Below are positions 19,683 to 28,332 of a DNA stretch of 64,000 nt, in pieces. The stretch's first letter is position 1; every line of letters begins with the position of its first letter. The stretch lies in NCBI GenBank assembly GCA_025355965.1, contig JANXYR010000043.1:62001-126000 (forward strand), in the 5' to 3' direction. Below the pieces are notes generated by a model that worked only from the letters and a program-made list of their open reading frames with translations, ran no database searches and was not told where the DNA came from. The DNA is from Geobacteraceae bacterium (GTDB lineage: Bacteria; Desulfobacterota; Desulfuromonadia; Geobacterales; Pseudopelobacteraceae). The translations under genes and the position numbers were made by a program.

Positions 19683-20486
19683 CTACTGACCAGGTTTCGC
19701 CTCTGGGACCTTCTCCTGAACCGGTTTCAACGCTGGAACCTGCCCCGGAACTTGAGTCGCAGGAGCCGTTTCAAGTATGGTTTCGCTGGTCTTTTTCTCT
19801 TTGCTTGGGTCATCCTTAACTTTCAGTTTGGTTATTGGAGGTGGCGCAGGTTTTTTCTTGCGCTCCTTGCCAAAGTAATAGCTTACACCAACGCCGATTT
19901 CAAAATTGTTTCTGGGGTAACTACTAGTGTTGTAGACCATCAGATGTCGTCCATCGATTCTGACTGCCAGGTAGTTTTCAAAGAAATATTTTAGGCCAAT
20001 TCCATAATTTATCAGAGGCTTTTTTTCAGAATCAGTGCCAGTATCAATGGCAATACCGCCAGCACCAACCGCCAGAAATGGCATCCATTTCACACCTTGG
20101 ACAAAGGGGTAAATTGCGTCAAGACGTATAAGGTAACCGGTGGTTTTGTCTACAACGGATTTAGATTTGGCAGAGAAGTAGTTAAATGTTGCTTCAACGC
20201 CAAGGCTGTCCTCAAGAGAGCTGCCAATTTTATCATAGCCGACTTTGAGCCCATACATCAAAGCCGGATTTAGCTGTTCCGGTTTTGCAAACGAATAACC
20301 ACTTACTGTAGGAGTAAGAGAGAAACCACCCAAGGCACCAACAGGTGCAGGTTTTGAAACAGGCGCAGGTTTTGCTTTAGGTTCAGGTTTTTCATCAGGT
20401 TCAGTAGCGGCAAAGGCAGCCACTGAAACCAACACTGATATGACAAGGGTGAGTATGAGAACAAAGAGGGATTTCGCCACGGACAT
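19683..20486 (-). CDS. Outer-membrane beta-barrel protein with Pro/Lys-rich tail
   Basis: Signal peptide; OmpA-like barrel strands (GIGLKYFFENYLAVRIDGRHLM...NFEIGVGVSYYFGK). Confidence 0.7.
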   Translation of the reverse strand: MSVAKSLFVLILTLVISVLVSVAAFAATEPDEKPEPKAKPAPVSKPAPVGALGGFSLTPTVSGYSFAKPEQLNPALMYGLKVGYDKIGSSLEDSLGVEATFNYFSAKSKSVVDKTTGYLIRLDAIYPFVQGVKWMPFLAVGAGGIAIDTGTDSEKKPLINYGIGLKYFFENYLAVRIDGRHLMVYNTSSYPRNNFEIGVGVSYYFGKERKKKPAPPPITKLKVKDDPSKEKKTSETILETAPATQVPGQVPALKPVQEKVPEAKPGQ

Positions 20487-20713
20487 CTCCGGATATGTTC
20501 AGGTATTAGCGATCAATAACTGGCTATGATCTTAAAAAAACAGGAATTTGTTTTTTGCGAGTGGGAACAATATCACTCGAATGAGCAGGTCGTCAATTCA
20601 ATTTCGGGAGATTGAAGGTGGAACTTCCAAACATAATAGTGTAATGTCGTCACATAAGCCGGAACGCGACCCCGGCGCAAGAAGCACATATTAACTCTGC
20701 TGGAGAGCATCGT

Positions 20714-20929
20714 ATGAACGTAGACGTGACCTTACTGAAAAACCTGATAAGCAAACGAGGTGATGAGATTGAAAATAAAGTTGCCGGGACCGGCTATATT
20801 GCAAAAACAGTCATAGGTGTTGGCACGTTTTTACTCGACAACGAAGGGGACATAGATTTAATGACCGCCAAGCAAAAGGTTATCTATGAAAAGTTTCTTT
20901 TGCCGCTGCTTGTTGCGCCACGCCGGTAG
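20714..20929 (+). CDS. Small conserved hypothetical protein
   Basis: 71-aa ORF with GGAG-type SD; no domain recognised. Confidence 0.5.
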   Translation: MNVDVTLLKNLISKRGDEIENKVAGTGYIAKTVIGVGTFLLDNEGDIDLMTAKQKVIYEKFLLPLLVAPRR

Positions 20930-20950
20930 GGCAATTCAAAACAGAGCAAA

Positions 20951-21014
20951 CCTTACAACAAAAGAGGCAGCCACTTGGCCGCCTTTTGAATTAAGTGAAC
21001 TGTCCCGGTAATTC
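20951..21014 (+). repeat. Dispersed hairpin/REP-like repeat, copy B
   Basis: aaaagaGGCAGCCACTTGGCCGCCTTTTGAATTAAgtgaaCTGTCCCggtaatt. Confidence 0.65.
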
Positions 21015-21972
21015 AGCACAGCCCGTGCAGAGCTGCCTCAAACGCCCGCACGGTTTTGGCCCGCCGCAGCTCCTTGAGCGGTTTTGCCAGTTCCGGATCA
21101 TCCAGGTACGCGATGATCTCCTTGATCTTGTTCAGCACCTGCGTATCACCGCAGAACAGCTGGCCATAGCGACTCAGCATCTCCCTCAGGTAGCGGCCAA
21201 GTTCTGGTCTCCGCTCTTCCCGGCCCGGCTCGGGGTTCACCACTCCCCGCAGGCGCCGGAACAGCTGCGGATCGGCAATCGCCCCCCGCCCCAGCATCAG
21301 CCCGGCAGCGCCGGTCTCGCCCAGCACCCGTCCGCCATCGGCAACGTTCCGGATATCCCCGTTGGCAATCACCGGCAGCCGGGTTTCCCGCACCACCCGG
21401 GCGGTCACCCCATGGTCAGCAACTCCGTCGTACTTCTGGACCACGGTACGAGGGTGCAGCACCAGGAAATCCACCCCGCTCGACTCGAAGAGCGGCAGCA
21501 GCGACAGGATCTGGTCAGGATCGTCATACCCGGTCCGGATCTTGACGGAGAAGGAGCCGTCGATGGCCTCCCGCAAAGCGGGGATGATCTCCGCAAGATT
21601 GTCCGGACATCGGAGCATTCCCCCACCGGTCAGGCCGCCGCCCATCCGGCCATAGGGGCACCCCATATTGAGGTTAATATGTACAGCACCGGCCTCCTGC
21701 GCGACCCGGGCCGCCAAGACCAGCGCCTCCCGCTCATGACCCACCAACTGCACCACCAGCGGCACACCCTCCTGCTCAGTGGCAACGTCCCGAAGATCAG
21801 CAGCTGTGAGCCCCGCTCCCACCGGCGCAGTATTGACGCGCATGAACTCCGTAAAGATAACGTCAGGGCGGACATGCTCAATAAAATAGGCGCGCAAGGC
21901 CCGGTTGGTCAACCCCTGCATCGGCGCCAACATTAACGGCGTAGTTCCAGGTTGCCACGGGAGCACCGTCAT
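21013..21972 (-). CDS. dus: tRNA-dihydrouridine synthase
   Basis: LAPMQGLTNRALR, HINLNMGCPYGRM, FSVKIRTGYDD, PVIANGDIRN, GLMLGRGAIADP. Confidence 0.93.
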   Translation of the reverse strand: MTVLPWQPGTTPLMLAPMQGLTNRALRAYFIEHVRPDVIFTEFMRVNTAPVGAGLTAADLRDVATEQEGVPLVVQLVGHEREALVLAARVAQEAGAVHINLNMGCPYGRMGGGLTGGGMLRCPDNLAEIIPALREAIDGSFSVKIRTGYDDPDQILSLLPLFESSGVDFLVLHPRTVVQKYDGVADHGVTARVVRETRLPVIANGDIRNVADGGRVLGETGAAGLMLGRGAIADPQLFRRLRGVVNPEPGREERRPELGRYLREMLSRYGQLFCGDTQVLNKIKEIIAYLDDPELAKPLKELRRAKTVRAFEAALHGLC

Positions 21973-22093
21973 GTCGTGCTCACCGTTTCCGGCGTGTTCT
22001 GAAAGGCGCAGCGGACGGTCGCGTCGTTATGGAAGAAAAAGGTATGCATGCGGCCTATTGTTGCTCAGCTGGTAGGGAAATTACAAGCATGGA

Positions 22094-22141
22094 AATAGCA
22101 CACTGGCCGATTGGCCATCTCTTGAATTAAGCAGACTGTCA
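22094..22141 (+). repeat. Dispersed hairpin/REP-like repeat, copy C
   Basis: ggaaatagcacaCTGGCCGATTGGCCatctCTTGAATTAAgcagACTGTC. Confidence 0.55.
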
Positions 22142-22287
22142 CCATAACCCCATCTCTCTGCAACAAACTTCCAGAGAGATGTTGCGCCGCACCGGTCTAA
22201 AATGCTACATAGATGGATAATCCTCTTTACTTACCCCTGATGGGATCGGGGAATGCGGGGTCATATCAAATTTGTGAGGTTGAAAGA

Positions 22288-23607
22288 ATGACAATGAAAC
22301 ACTTTGGTCCGACAAAACTCGACGCAACGCTAATCCCGAAAATAGCTCAGCAGTGGGGAACACCGGTATATCTGCATGATAAAGAATATATAGAAAAAAG
22401 CTGCGAACAGTTGTTGAATATGCCAAATGCCTACGGTCTGCATGTCCGCTACGCCATGAAGGCAAACTCGGATCGCACCGTACTGCGTATTGTCACCAAT
22501 AAAGGACTGGATCTGGATTGCTCGTCACTTGAGGAAGCGGCCCGTGCTTTTGCCGCCGGGGTGCCGTATTCCCGGATGATGCTGACAACCCAGGAGGTTG
22601 CGTCCGGTCAGGAGCGCACCGAACTTGAGGAGATGATCAAAGCGGGCCTGAAGTACAACGTCTGCTCCATGACGCAGTTTCAACTGATTGCCAACTTTGC
22701 CAAAAGCATCAACCTGGACCTGTCCATGAGGGTCCACCCGGGAGCCACCGGCGGCGGTGAAAGCACCACCCGCGATACCGGCAGTGAATATTCCTGCTTC
22801 GGCGTACACTTAAACGATGTCCCCACGGTCAAGGCCCAGGCGGACAATCTGGGGCTGCGTTTTACCCAGGTCCATGTCCATATCGGTTCCGGAGGCGACC
22901 CGGAAAAATGGCGCCAGAACATCGACCGTGAACTGGGCTTTGTGAAGAGCTATTTCCCAGATGCCACCACCGTCAGCTTCGGCGGCGGGCTCAAGGTTGC
23001 CAGGATGCCGGGTGAAAAACAGGCCGACATCGCGGCGCTGGGCGCTTATGCGAAGCAGCGGATCGAGGAGTTCAAGGTGGCCACCGGACGCGAACTACAG
23101 ATGGAAATAGAGCCGGGAACCTTTGTGGTGGCCAACTCGGGCCATATCATTACCCGAATTATCGACAAAAAGCTGACCAACGAACTGAACTTCCTAATCG
23201 TTGACGGCGGCATGGAACTGCTGACACGCCCACTGCTGTACGGCTCCGAACATCCCATTGCTATCGTGCGCCAGGATGGCACACTGCTCTCCAGCGAGTA
23301 TGAAGGCATTCCGGCGACCGGGCTGAACTCGTTCGGGATCGTGGGGCGCTGCTGCGAAAGTGGCGATTCAGTCCGCCTGGACAATGACGGCAACATCGTG
23401 CCGGTGCTGATTGCCGAGCCGGAAATCGGTGACTATGTTGTAATCGGCGGCACGGGAGCCTATTCCGAGAGTATGTCGCCGGAAAACTACAACTCCCACC
23501 GCAAACCAGGCGCGGTCATGAAGTCCAAGAGCGGCGAGCTGGTGCAGATCAGGAAGAAACAGGTGCGTGAGCAGATCTACCAGAACGAGCTGGATGTGAA
23601 ACTGTAA
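22288..23607 (+). CDS. lysA: Diaminopimelate decarboxylase-like PLP fold-type III decarboxylase (divergent LysA)
   Basis: RYAMKANSD (PLP Lys), HVHIGSGGDP, EIEPGTFVVANSG, RCCESGD, GAYSESMSPENYNSH; preferred ATG at 22288. Confidence 0.8.
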   Translation: MTMKHFGPTKLDATLIPKIAQQWGTPVYLHDKEYIEKSCEQLLNMPNAYGLHVRYAMKANSDRTVLRIVTNKGLDLDCSSLEEAARAFAAGVPYSRMMLTTQEVASGQERTELEEMIKAGLKYNVCSMTQFQLIANFAKSINLDLSMRVHPGATGGGESTTRDTGSEYSCFGVHLNDVPTVKAQADNLGLRFTQVHVHIGSGGDPEKWRQNIDRELGFVKSYFPDATTVSFGGGLKVARMPGEKQADIAALGAYAKQRIEEFKVATGRELQMEIEPGTFVVANSGHIITRIIDKKLTNELNFLIVDGGMELLTRPLLYGSEHPIAIVRQDGTLLSSEYEGIPATGLNSFGIVGRCCESGDSVRLDNDGNIVPVLIAEPEIGDYVVIGGTGAYSESMSPENYNSHRKPGAVMKSKSGELVQIRKKQVREQIYQNELDVKL

Positions 23608-23630
23608 TGGATCAAGCAGTTATACATGGT

Positions 23631-23666
23631 GAGAGGCCAAGGGATACGCTCCCTTGGCCTCTTTTA
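23631..23666 (+). terminator. Intrinsic terminator after the lysA-like gene
   Basis: GAGAGGCCAAGGGatacgCTCCCTTGGCCTCTTTTAT. Confidence 0.85.
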
Positions 23667-23698
23667 TATGAGACAGGCTGACAACAGGAAGGGGTTTC

Positions 23699-24172
23699 CT
23701 AATTCCAGTTATCAATTTTCAGATCATGGGGCGAGGGCTTCCCTTTACCGGTTTCCACATATTCACGCAGGCTTAACAGGAATGTCGCCCACTTCATACT
23801 ACAGTGATAAGTCGCCTCAACCGCCTCGCGCCAGTTTCTGTGGCCGAAGAGGACAATTGTCTGACCATCCTGCTCTGACAATTGAAAAGTTATGTCAGTG
23901 CCGAGCCATTCAGCGGGCCCCTCTACGCAGCGCCAGTGAACTGCTTCATCTTCAACCAGCTCCTGCACTTCCATCACAGCTCCGCCCAGAAGCTCGCCTG
24001 TTTTCGTGCGAAAACTGAAGTCAATCTTGCCTCCGATCTGAGTATCTCCTGTTACTCCCTCGGTCCACCAGTGGGCCAGACCATCCAAAGTTGTCAATGC
24101 GCTATATACTTGAGCTACCGGGGATTTGATCCCGATTCGATGAAGAATATCTACCATCTCAACCACCTCCAA
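23699..24172 (-). CDS. SRPBCC/AHSA1-type START-like domain protein
   Basis: VDILHRIGIKSPVAQVYSALTTLDGLAHWWTEGVTGD...HWRCVEGPAEWLGTDITFQL. Confidence 0.85.
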   Translation of the reverse strand: MEVVEMVDILHRIGIKSPVAQVYSALTTLDGLAHWWTEGVTGDTQIGGKIDFSFRTKTGELLGGAVMEVQELVEDEAVHWRCVEGPAEWLGTDITFQLSEQDGQTIVLFGHRNWREAVEATYHCSMKWATFLLSLREYVETGKGKPSPHDLKIDNWN

Positions 24173-24229
24173 TACTATGTAGCCGTGATTTATTGTAATC
24201 CTGTAGCTGGGAAAATGCGAGGATGATGA

Positions 24230-24290
24230 AACAGCAAAGGTGACCGATTGGCCGCCTTTTGAATTATGTATGCTGTCCCTGGAATTCCCC
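24230..24290 (+). repeat. Dispersed hairpin/REP-like repeat, copy D
   Basis: acagcaAAGGTGACCGATTGGCCGCCTTTTGAATTATgtatgCTGTCCCtGGAATTC. Confidence 0.65.
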
Positions 24291-24502
24291 TTTTTGTTTG
24301 GCTGACTATTTGCTGAACAGACCGAAAGTAATCAGCACAAGTTTCCAGCACCAGCCACACCAATCTGGCAGCCCCGCAAAAGCTATTACCTTGTAATTAC
24401 AGACAAATCACACAACAACTTATTGGCACAATATAAGCAGTGTCCAGATCAGGATGTACAACACAGCCGGTAGGCAACGGGGCCTGCCTACGGAGGTAGG
24501 CC

Positions 24503-24799
24503 ATGCAACAGATTGAAGCCGTTATTGATCAGTTCAAGCTGCAGGAGGTACGAAGCGCCCTTGAGGAGATGGGCATAAATGATTTTATGGAGAGCGCCAT
24601 CATGTGCCACAAGAAGGGACAGGTGATGATGTTTCGCGGCGCCACGTTCATGTCTAACATCGTCGAAAAGGTTAAACTGGAGATCATTGCGGCAGACGAT
24701 TCGGTGTCCAGGATTGTCGAGGCGATCGGCGCCATTGCCAGGACCGGGCGCAAGGAAGATTGCCGCATTGCCATTCTTCCCTATCTGGAATTGAGCTGA
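24503..24799 (+). CDS. P-II family nitrogen regulatory-like protein, divergent T-loop
   Basis: EAVIDQFKLQEVRSALEEMGI...GQVMMFRGATFMSNIVEKVKLEIIAADD...IGAIARTGRKEDCRIAILP. Confidence 0.88.
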   Translation: MQQIEAVIDQFKLQEVRSALEEMGINDFMESAIMCHKKGQVMMFRGATFMSNIVEKVKLEIIAADDSVSRIVEAIGAIARTGRKEDCRIAILPYLELS

Positions 24800-24845
24800 A
24801 TTCCTGAGCATCACCCGGTGTCAGCAGATCGTATGGGTGAATACA

Positions 24846-24899
24846 GCTAAGGCGGCCAATTGATTGGCCGCCTTAGAATTAAATATGTCCCCGGAATTC
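24846..24899. repeat. Dispersed hairpin/REP-like repeat, copy E
   Basis: gctaAGGCGGCCAATtgATTGGCCGCCTTAGAATTAAatATGTCCCCGGAATTC. Confidence 0.7.
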
Positions 24900-24904
24900 G
24901 TCCT

Positions 24905-26170
24905 CTATTTCCTCAGAACAAAGAAGGTATAGCCATAGCAGGTCGAGTTCCTCCTGAACATATCGATCTCGGCCTCGCACCTGGCGTAAACTTCTTCCGC
25001 TTCAGCCATGCCGGCGTTGTGCCGTTTGAGTTCCCGTATCCGTTCGAGCATCGGTATGTAGTAATCATCCCACCAGGCGCTGTCAGGCAGGTTAAAACGG
25101 TCAATCACCCGGTAGCCGCTGTCGGCAGCCATCTGACAGACTTCAGGTATGGTTTTCATATCCGGATAAGCGTCAGCAAAAAAAGCTTTCACCTCAGCAG
25201 GAGGATCATCGACAAACCAGCACATCTCGGTAAAGGCAAGATAGCCGCCCGGCTTGAGATAGTGCGCGAAGTCCCGCAGACCGCGCAACAGGCCGATGAT
25301 AAATATGGAGCCTTCGGCCCAGAGCAGATCGAAACTCTCCTGAGCAAAGGGCATCTCCACCATGGACAGCTCACGGGTTTCAATATCCAGGCCTGCCTGC
25401 ATGGCGGACAGATTCAGGGCATCCAGCAGCGGACGGTGGTTGTCGAGCGCTACTATTTTTGTCTTCAACTCCTCGGCAAGCACCAGTGTCTGCATGCCGG
25501 ACCCGCAGCCGATATCCAACACCACAGGATGTGCCGGCAGATCAGCCAAAAGCCCCAGAGCACGCTGGGTTGCCTCCCGGCAGCCCGGTCCCTGCCGGGG
25601 CAGTTTTTCAAACAGTTCGTAAAAGTATTCCATGGTCATACTATTCTCCATGGCCGCTGACCATTTGCGGATCAGCAGCGCTTCTTTTTCTGATATGCCG
25701 AGGGAAAGCAAAAAAGCGTGGTGGGCCTCCGGCTCCCGCCGTTCAAACTCCACATGCAACTTCTTCATGGCGGCGTCATCCATACCGGCAGCACGAAGCA
25801 TGGCGACGAACATCTCCTTGTTCACGGCAGCGCCCGGGCCACCCGCACCCTGCACCTTCAACATCCCGGCCAGCAGATGCTGCTTGGTGCGCAACGCCTC
25901 GATCTCCGCGCCGATCTCATCCAAACGCCGCCGCAGCACCGTGGTCGTATCGTCACCGGCAGTAGCGAGGATCGCCCTGATCCCGTCGATATCCATACCG
26001 GCCCGGCGCAGGGAGCAGATCGATTCCAACCGGTCCCGATCAGCGGAAGAGTAGTGGCGATAGCCGGCCTCGCTGCGCCCCGATGGCGACAACAGCCCGA
26101 TCCGGTCGTAGTAGAGCAGCGTACTGCGGGACAGGCCGAACTGTCGGGCCAGTTGGGTAATGCGGTACAT
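24905..26170 (-). CDS. MerR-family regulator fused to a SAM-dependent methyltransferase
   Basis: N-terminal MYRITQLARQFGLSRSTLLYYDRIGLLSPSGRSEAGYRHY (MerR HTH); C-terminal VVLDIGCGSGMQTLVLAEEL (SAM motif I). Confidence 0.88.
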   Translation of the reverse strand: MYRITQLARQFGLSRSTLLYYDRIGLLSPSGRSEAGYRHYSSADRDRLESICSLRRAGMDIDGIRAILATAGDDTTTVLRRRLDEIGAEIEALRTKQHLLAGMLKVQGAGGPGAAVNKEMFVAMLRAAGMDDAAMKKLHVEFERREPEAHHAFLLSLGISEKEALLIRKWSAAMENSMTMEYFYELFEKLPRQGPGCREATQRALGLLADLPAHPVVLDIGCGSGMQTLVLAEELKTKIVALDNHRPLLDALNLSAMQAGLDIETRELSMVEMPFAQESFDLLWAEGSIFIIGLLRGLRDFAHYLKPGGYLAFTEMCWFVDDPPAEVKAFFADAYPDMKTIPEVCQMAADSGYRVIDRFNLPDSAWWDDYYIPMLERIRELKRHNAGMAEAEEVYARCEAEIDMFRRNSTCYGYTFFVLRK

Positions 26171-26221
26171 ACAGCACCTCCATAAGAAATGCCCCCGGCG
26201 CGCAGCCGGGGGCGAGTCATT

Positions 26222-26407
26222 TCAAGCAGATTTTGTTCTGATGTCGCTGATCTTTTCTGCCGACAGCCCCAGCCACTCCAGGAAGCTCTGGTGACCGACC
26301 GGATTCTCCTGCTCTAACAGGCGGTGCCACTTCTCCATTGCCGCCTGATCCAGGCCGATGGCCTTGAAGCGGGTCACCCACTCCTCTACGGTTACTTTTG
26401 CGTTCAT
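26222..26407 (-). CDS. Small protein homologous to the linker domain of the adjacent MerR-methyltransferase
   Basis: VEEWVTRFKAIGLDQAAMEKWHRLLEQENPVGHQSFLEWLGLS aligns with FVAMLRAAGMDDAAMKKLHVEFERREPEAHHAFLLSLGIS; SD AAGGAG before ATG 26407. Confidence 0.75.
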   Translation of the reverse strand: MNAKVTVEEWVTRFKAIGLDQAAMEKWHRLLEQENPVGHQSFLEWLGLSAEKISDIRTKSA

Positions 26408-26509
26408 TGTTTTTCTCCTTTTCATGTCGTTTGTAATTATATCATGGCCATGACAAGGATAATGCTAAACTGTGAAGTAGTAGACGGGTCAAGAGGAATT
26501 TTTGAAATG

Positions 26510-26560
26510 TTACAGAAACAACAAAGCGGCCGATTAGGCACCTTATGAAATATATCTTCT
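26510..26560 (+). repeat. Dispersed hairpin/REP-like repeat, copy F (degenerate)
   Basis: acagaaacaacaaaGCGGCCGATTAGGCACCTTATGAAaTATAT. Confidence 0.45.
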
Positions 26561-26716
26561 GCCCCCGCCCGCAGCCACCTCACTGGAATTTTTTTATAAA
26601 ATATTTTCGCCAAAGAGAATAAAATGAGGGTGACAAATAAATCGTAATGGGCCCGGCTCACTGACCGCTCACTACCGGCACAATTTAAGAGCGGCGCATC
26701 ATGAAGGAGAAGTGAT

Positions 26717-27202
26717 ATGAAATCGCATGCTAAGAACACAATCTGCCTTTGGTACGACCGCGACGCCGAGGAGGCGGCGCGGTTTTATGCTGCAACCTTT
26801 CCCGATTCATCCGTTGACGCTGTACACCTGGCACCGGGGGACTACCCGTCCGGCAAACAGGGGGATGTGCTGACAGTCGAGTTTACCGTGATGGGGATTC
26901 CCTGCCTCGGGCTTAATGGCGGCCCCGAGGTCACGCAGAATATGTCATTCTCGTTTCAGGTGGCAACCGTTGATCAGGAAGAAACGGATCGTTACTGGGA
27001 AGCCATCGTCGGCAACGGCGGCGAGGAGAGTGAGTGCGGCTGGTGCAGGGACAAATGGGGCCTGTCGTGGCAGATTACTCCGATTGCACTGATCCAGGCG
27101 ATAAACAATCCCGATCCCGCCGCCGCCAAGCGAGCGTTCGATGCGATGATGCAGATGAAAAAGATCGACATCGCGGCAATAGAGGCGGCGCGCCGCGGTT
27201 GA
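26717..27202 (+). CDS. VOC family (PhnB-like) protein
   Basis: NTICLWYDRDAEEAARFYAATFPDSSVDAV...ITPIALIQAINNPDPAAAKRAFDAMMQMKKIDIAAIEAA. Confidence 0.88.
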   Translation: MKSHAKNTICLWYDRDAEEAARFYAATFPDSSVDAVHLAPGDYPSGKQGDVLTVEFTVMGIPCLGLNGGPEVTQNMSFSFQVATVDQEETDRYWEAIVGNGGEESECGWCRDKWGLSWQITPIALIQAINNPDPAAAKRAFDAMMQMKKIDIAAIEAARRG

Positions 27203-27243
27203 AGCTGCGGAAACAGCAATCGGGGCCAGGCCATAAAATATCT

Positions 27244-27402
27244 GCCTGGGTGTAGACGCCGGTCAAATTGCGCATGCCAGAGGATAGGTTACCTTCCGGA
27301 GTTTAAATGAGGAGGTGATAGTGATTGTCCATCAGGCAGTAGGCGTGACAGAGGCAGTTGTAGCGTTTTACAGTCTGGCCGAGGGTTGTGAGGAACGTCT
27401 GA
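27244..27402 (-). pseudogene. Remnant of REP-associated tyrosine transposase (RAYT, Y1_Tnp)
   Basis: Minus-strand frame reads FLTTLGQTVKRYNCLCHAYCLMDNHYHLLI*TPEGNLSSGMRNLTGVYTQ; in-frame stop at 27303-27305; truncated at both ends. Confidence 0.85.
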
Positions 27403-27417
27403 TAATTCCGGGGACGG

Positions 27418-27532
27418 ATAATTCCGGGGACAGTTTACTTAATTACCCGATAATTCCGTGATAATTCCGGGGACAGTTTACTTAATTACCCCACGGATAA
27501 TTCCGGGGACAGTTTACTTAATTACCCCACGG
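27418..27532. repeat. Tandem REP-like units associated with the RAYT remnant
   Basis: Two perfect 36-bp tandem units ATAATTCCGGGGACAGTTTACTTAATTACCCCACGG at 27461-27496 and 27497-27532, plus a partial unit at 27418-27450. Confidence 0.9.
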
Positions 27533-27940
27533 ATTACTTACCCGCACCCCGCATCTCTCAATATCCTTAACATTCCGCGTAACCACAATCAACCCATGCG
27601 CCGCAGCGGTAGCGGCGATAAGCGAATCCATTACCGGCAACTTCTCGCCCGCCTGTTGCGCCTCTCCCTGGAGCCTTCCCCAACAGAGTGCTGTTTCCAG
27701 ATCTATCTCAAGAATCCGGCCTGTAAAACGTTCAACCAGATCAAGCGCAACCCACGCCTGTAGTTCGTCTTTTCTTGTGCCGTCCGGAAGCTTGCTGATT
27801 CCCTTCTGCAACTCACCCAGATTAAGGACACTCAGAAACAGTGTCTGCTCATCCTGTTCGTCCAGCCAGTTCACCACCGACGGATTCGGCTCTTTCTTTA
27901 CCAGTTCGGAAATCAGACAGGTATCGAGCAGATACTTCAC
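27518..27940 (-). CDS. vapC: VapC-like PIN-domain toxin
   Basis: MKYLLDTCLISELVKK...FLSVLNLGELQKGI...LPVMDSLIAATAAAHGLIVVTRNVKDIE. Confidence 0.92.
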   Translation of the reverse strand: MKYLLDTCLISELVKKEPNPSVVNWLDEQDEQTLFLSVLNLGELQKGISKLPDGTRKDELQAWVALDLVERFTGRILEIDLETALCWGRLQGEAQQAGEKLPVMDSLIAATAAAHGLIVVTRNVKDIERCGVRVSNPWGN

Positions 27941-28218
27941 AACTCCACCTCTCGGGAGAGATCGGCACTACGGCTAAGGTCAAGTTCAACGTCACGCAGA
28001 GGAGATTGCCTGAAAAACTGCGATAAACCGGTGCGCGGCTGAGTGAGCCTCCGGTATTCATCGAAAGAAACAACCACCGCGGAAGGCTTGCCCCGCAAGG
28101 TTATGGTCTGTGGGCCGTCATGCAGGGCCAGATCAACCACCCGGCTCAAACGGTTCTTGGCTTCCTGAAGCTGCCATTCCCGGTCATGCGATAAACGATC
28201 CGCTTTATTTACTTTCAT
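27937..28218 (-). CDS. Phd/YefM family antitoxin
   Basis: WQLQEAKNRLSRVVDLALHDGPQTITLRGKPSAVVVSFDEYRRL; 4-nt overlap with the toxin gene. Confidence 0.9.
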   Translation of the reverse strand: MKVNKADRLSHDREWQLQEAKNRLSRVVDLALHDGPQTITLRGKPSAVVVSFDEYRRLTQPRTGLSQFFRQSPLRDVELDLSRSADLSREVEL

Positions 28219-28302
28219 ACTCCCTCCTCAAGCTAGACAGTCTAGCTATCCAAGAATAGCACGGCACAGATGTAAATCAAATATAAATTATGACACCAAA
28301 AC

Positions 28303-28327
28303 AAAGGGCGCCTCGGTGGGCGCCCTT
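28303..28327 (-). terminator. Terminator of the dap cluster
   Basis: Minus strand AAGGGCGCCCaccgaGGCGCCCTTTGTTTTGG. Confidence 0.75.
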
Positions 28328-28332
28328 CTAAT

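Noticed and set aside
27075-27275. ORF 27075-27275 (minus) as a gene
   Set aside because: It is the tail of the RAYT remnant (MRNLTGVYTQ) running into sequence antisense to the VOC gene.
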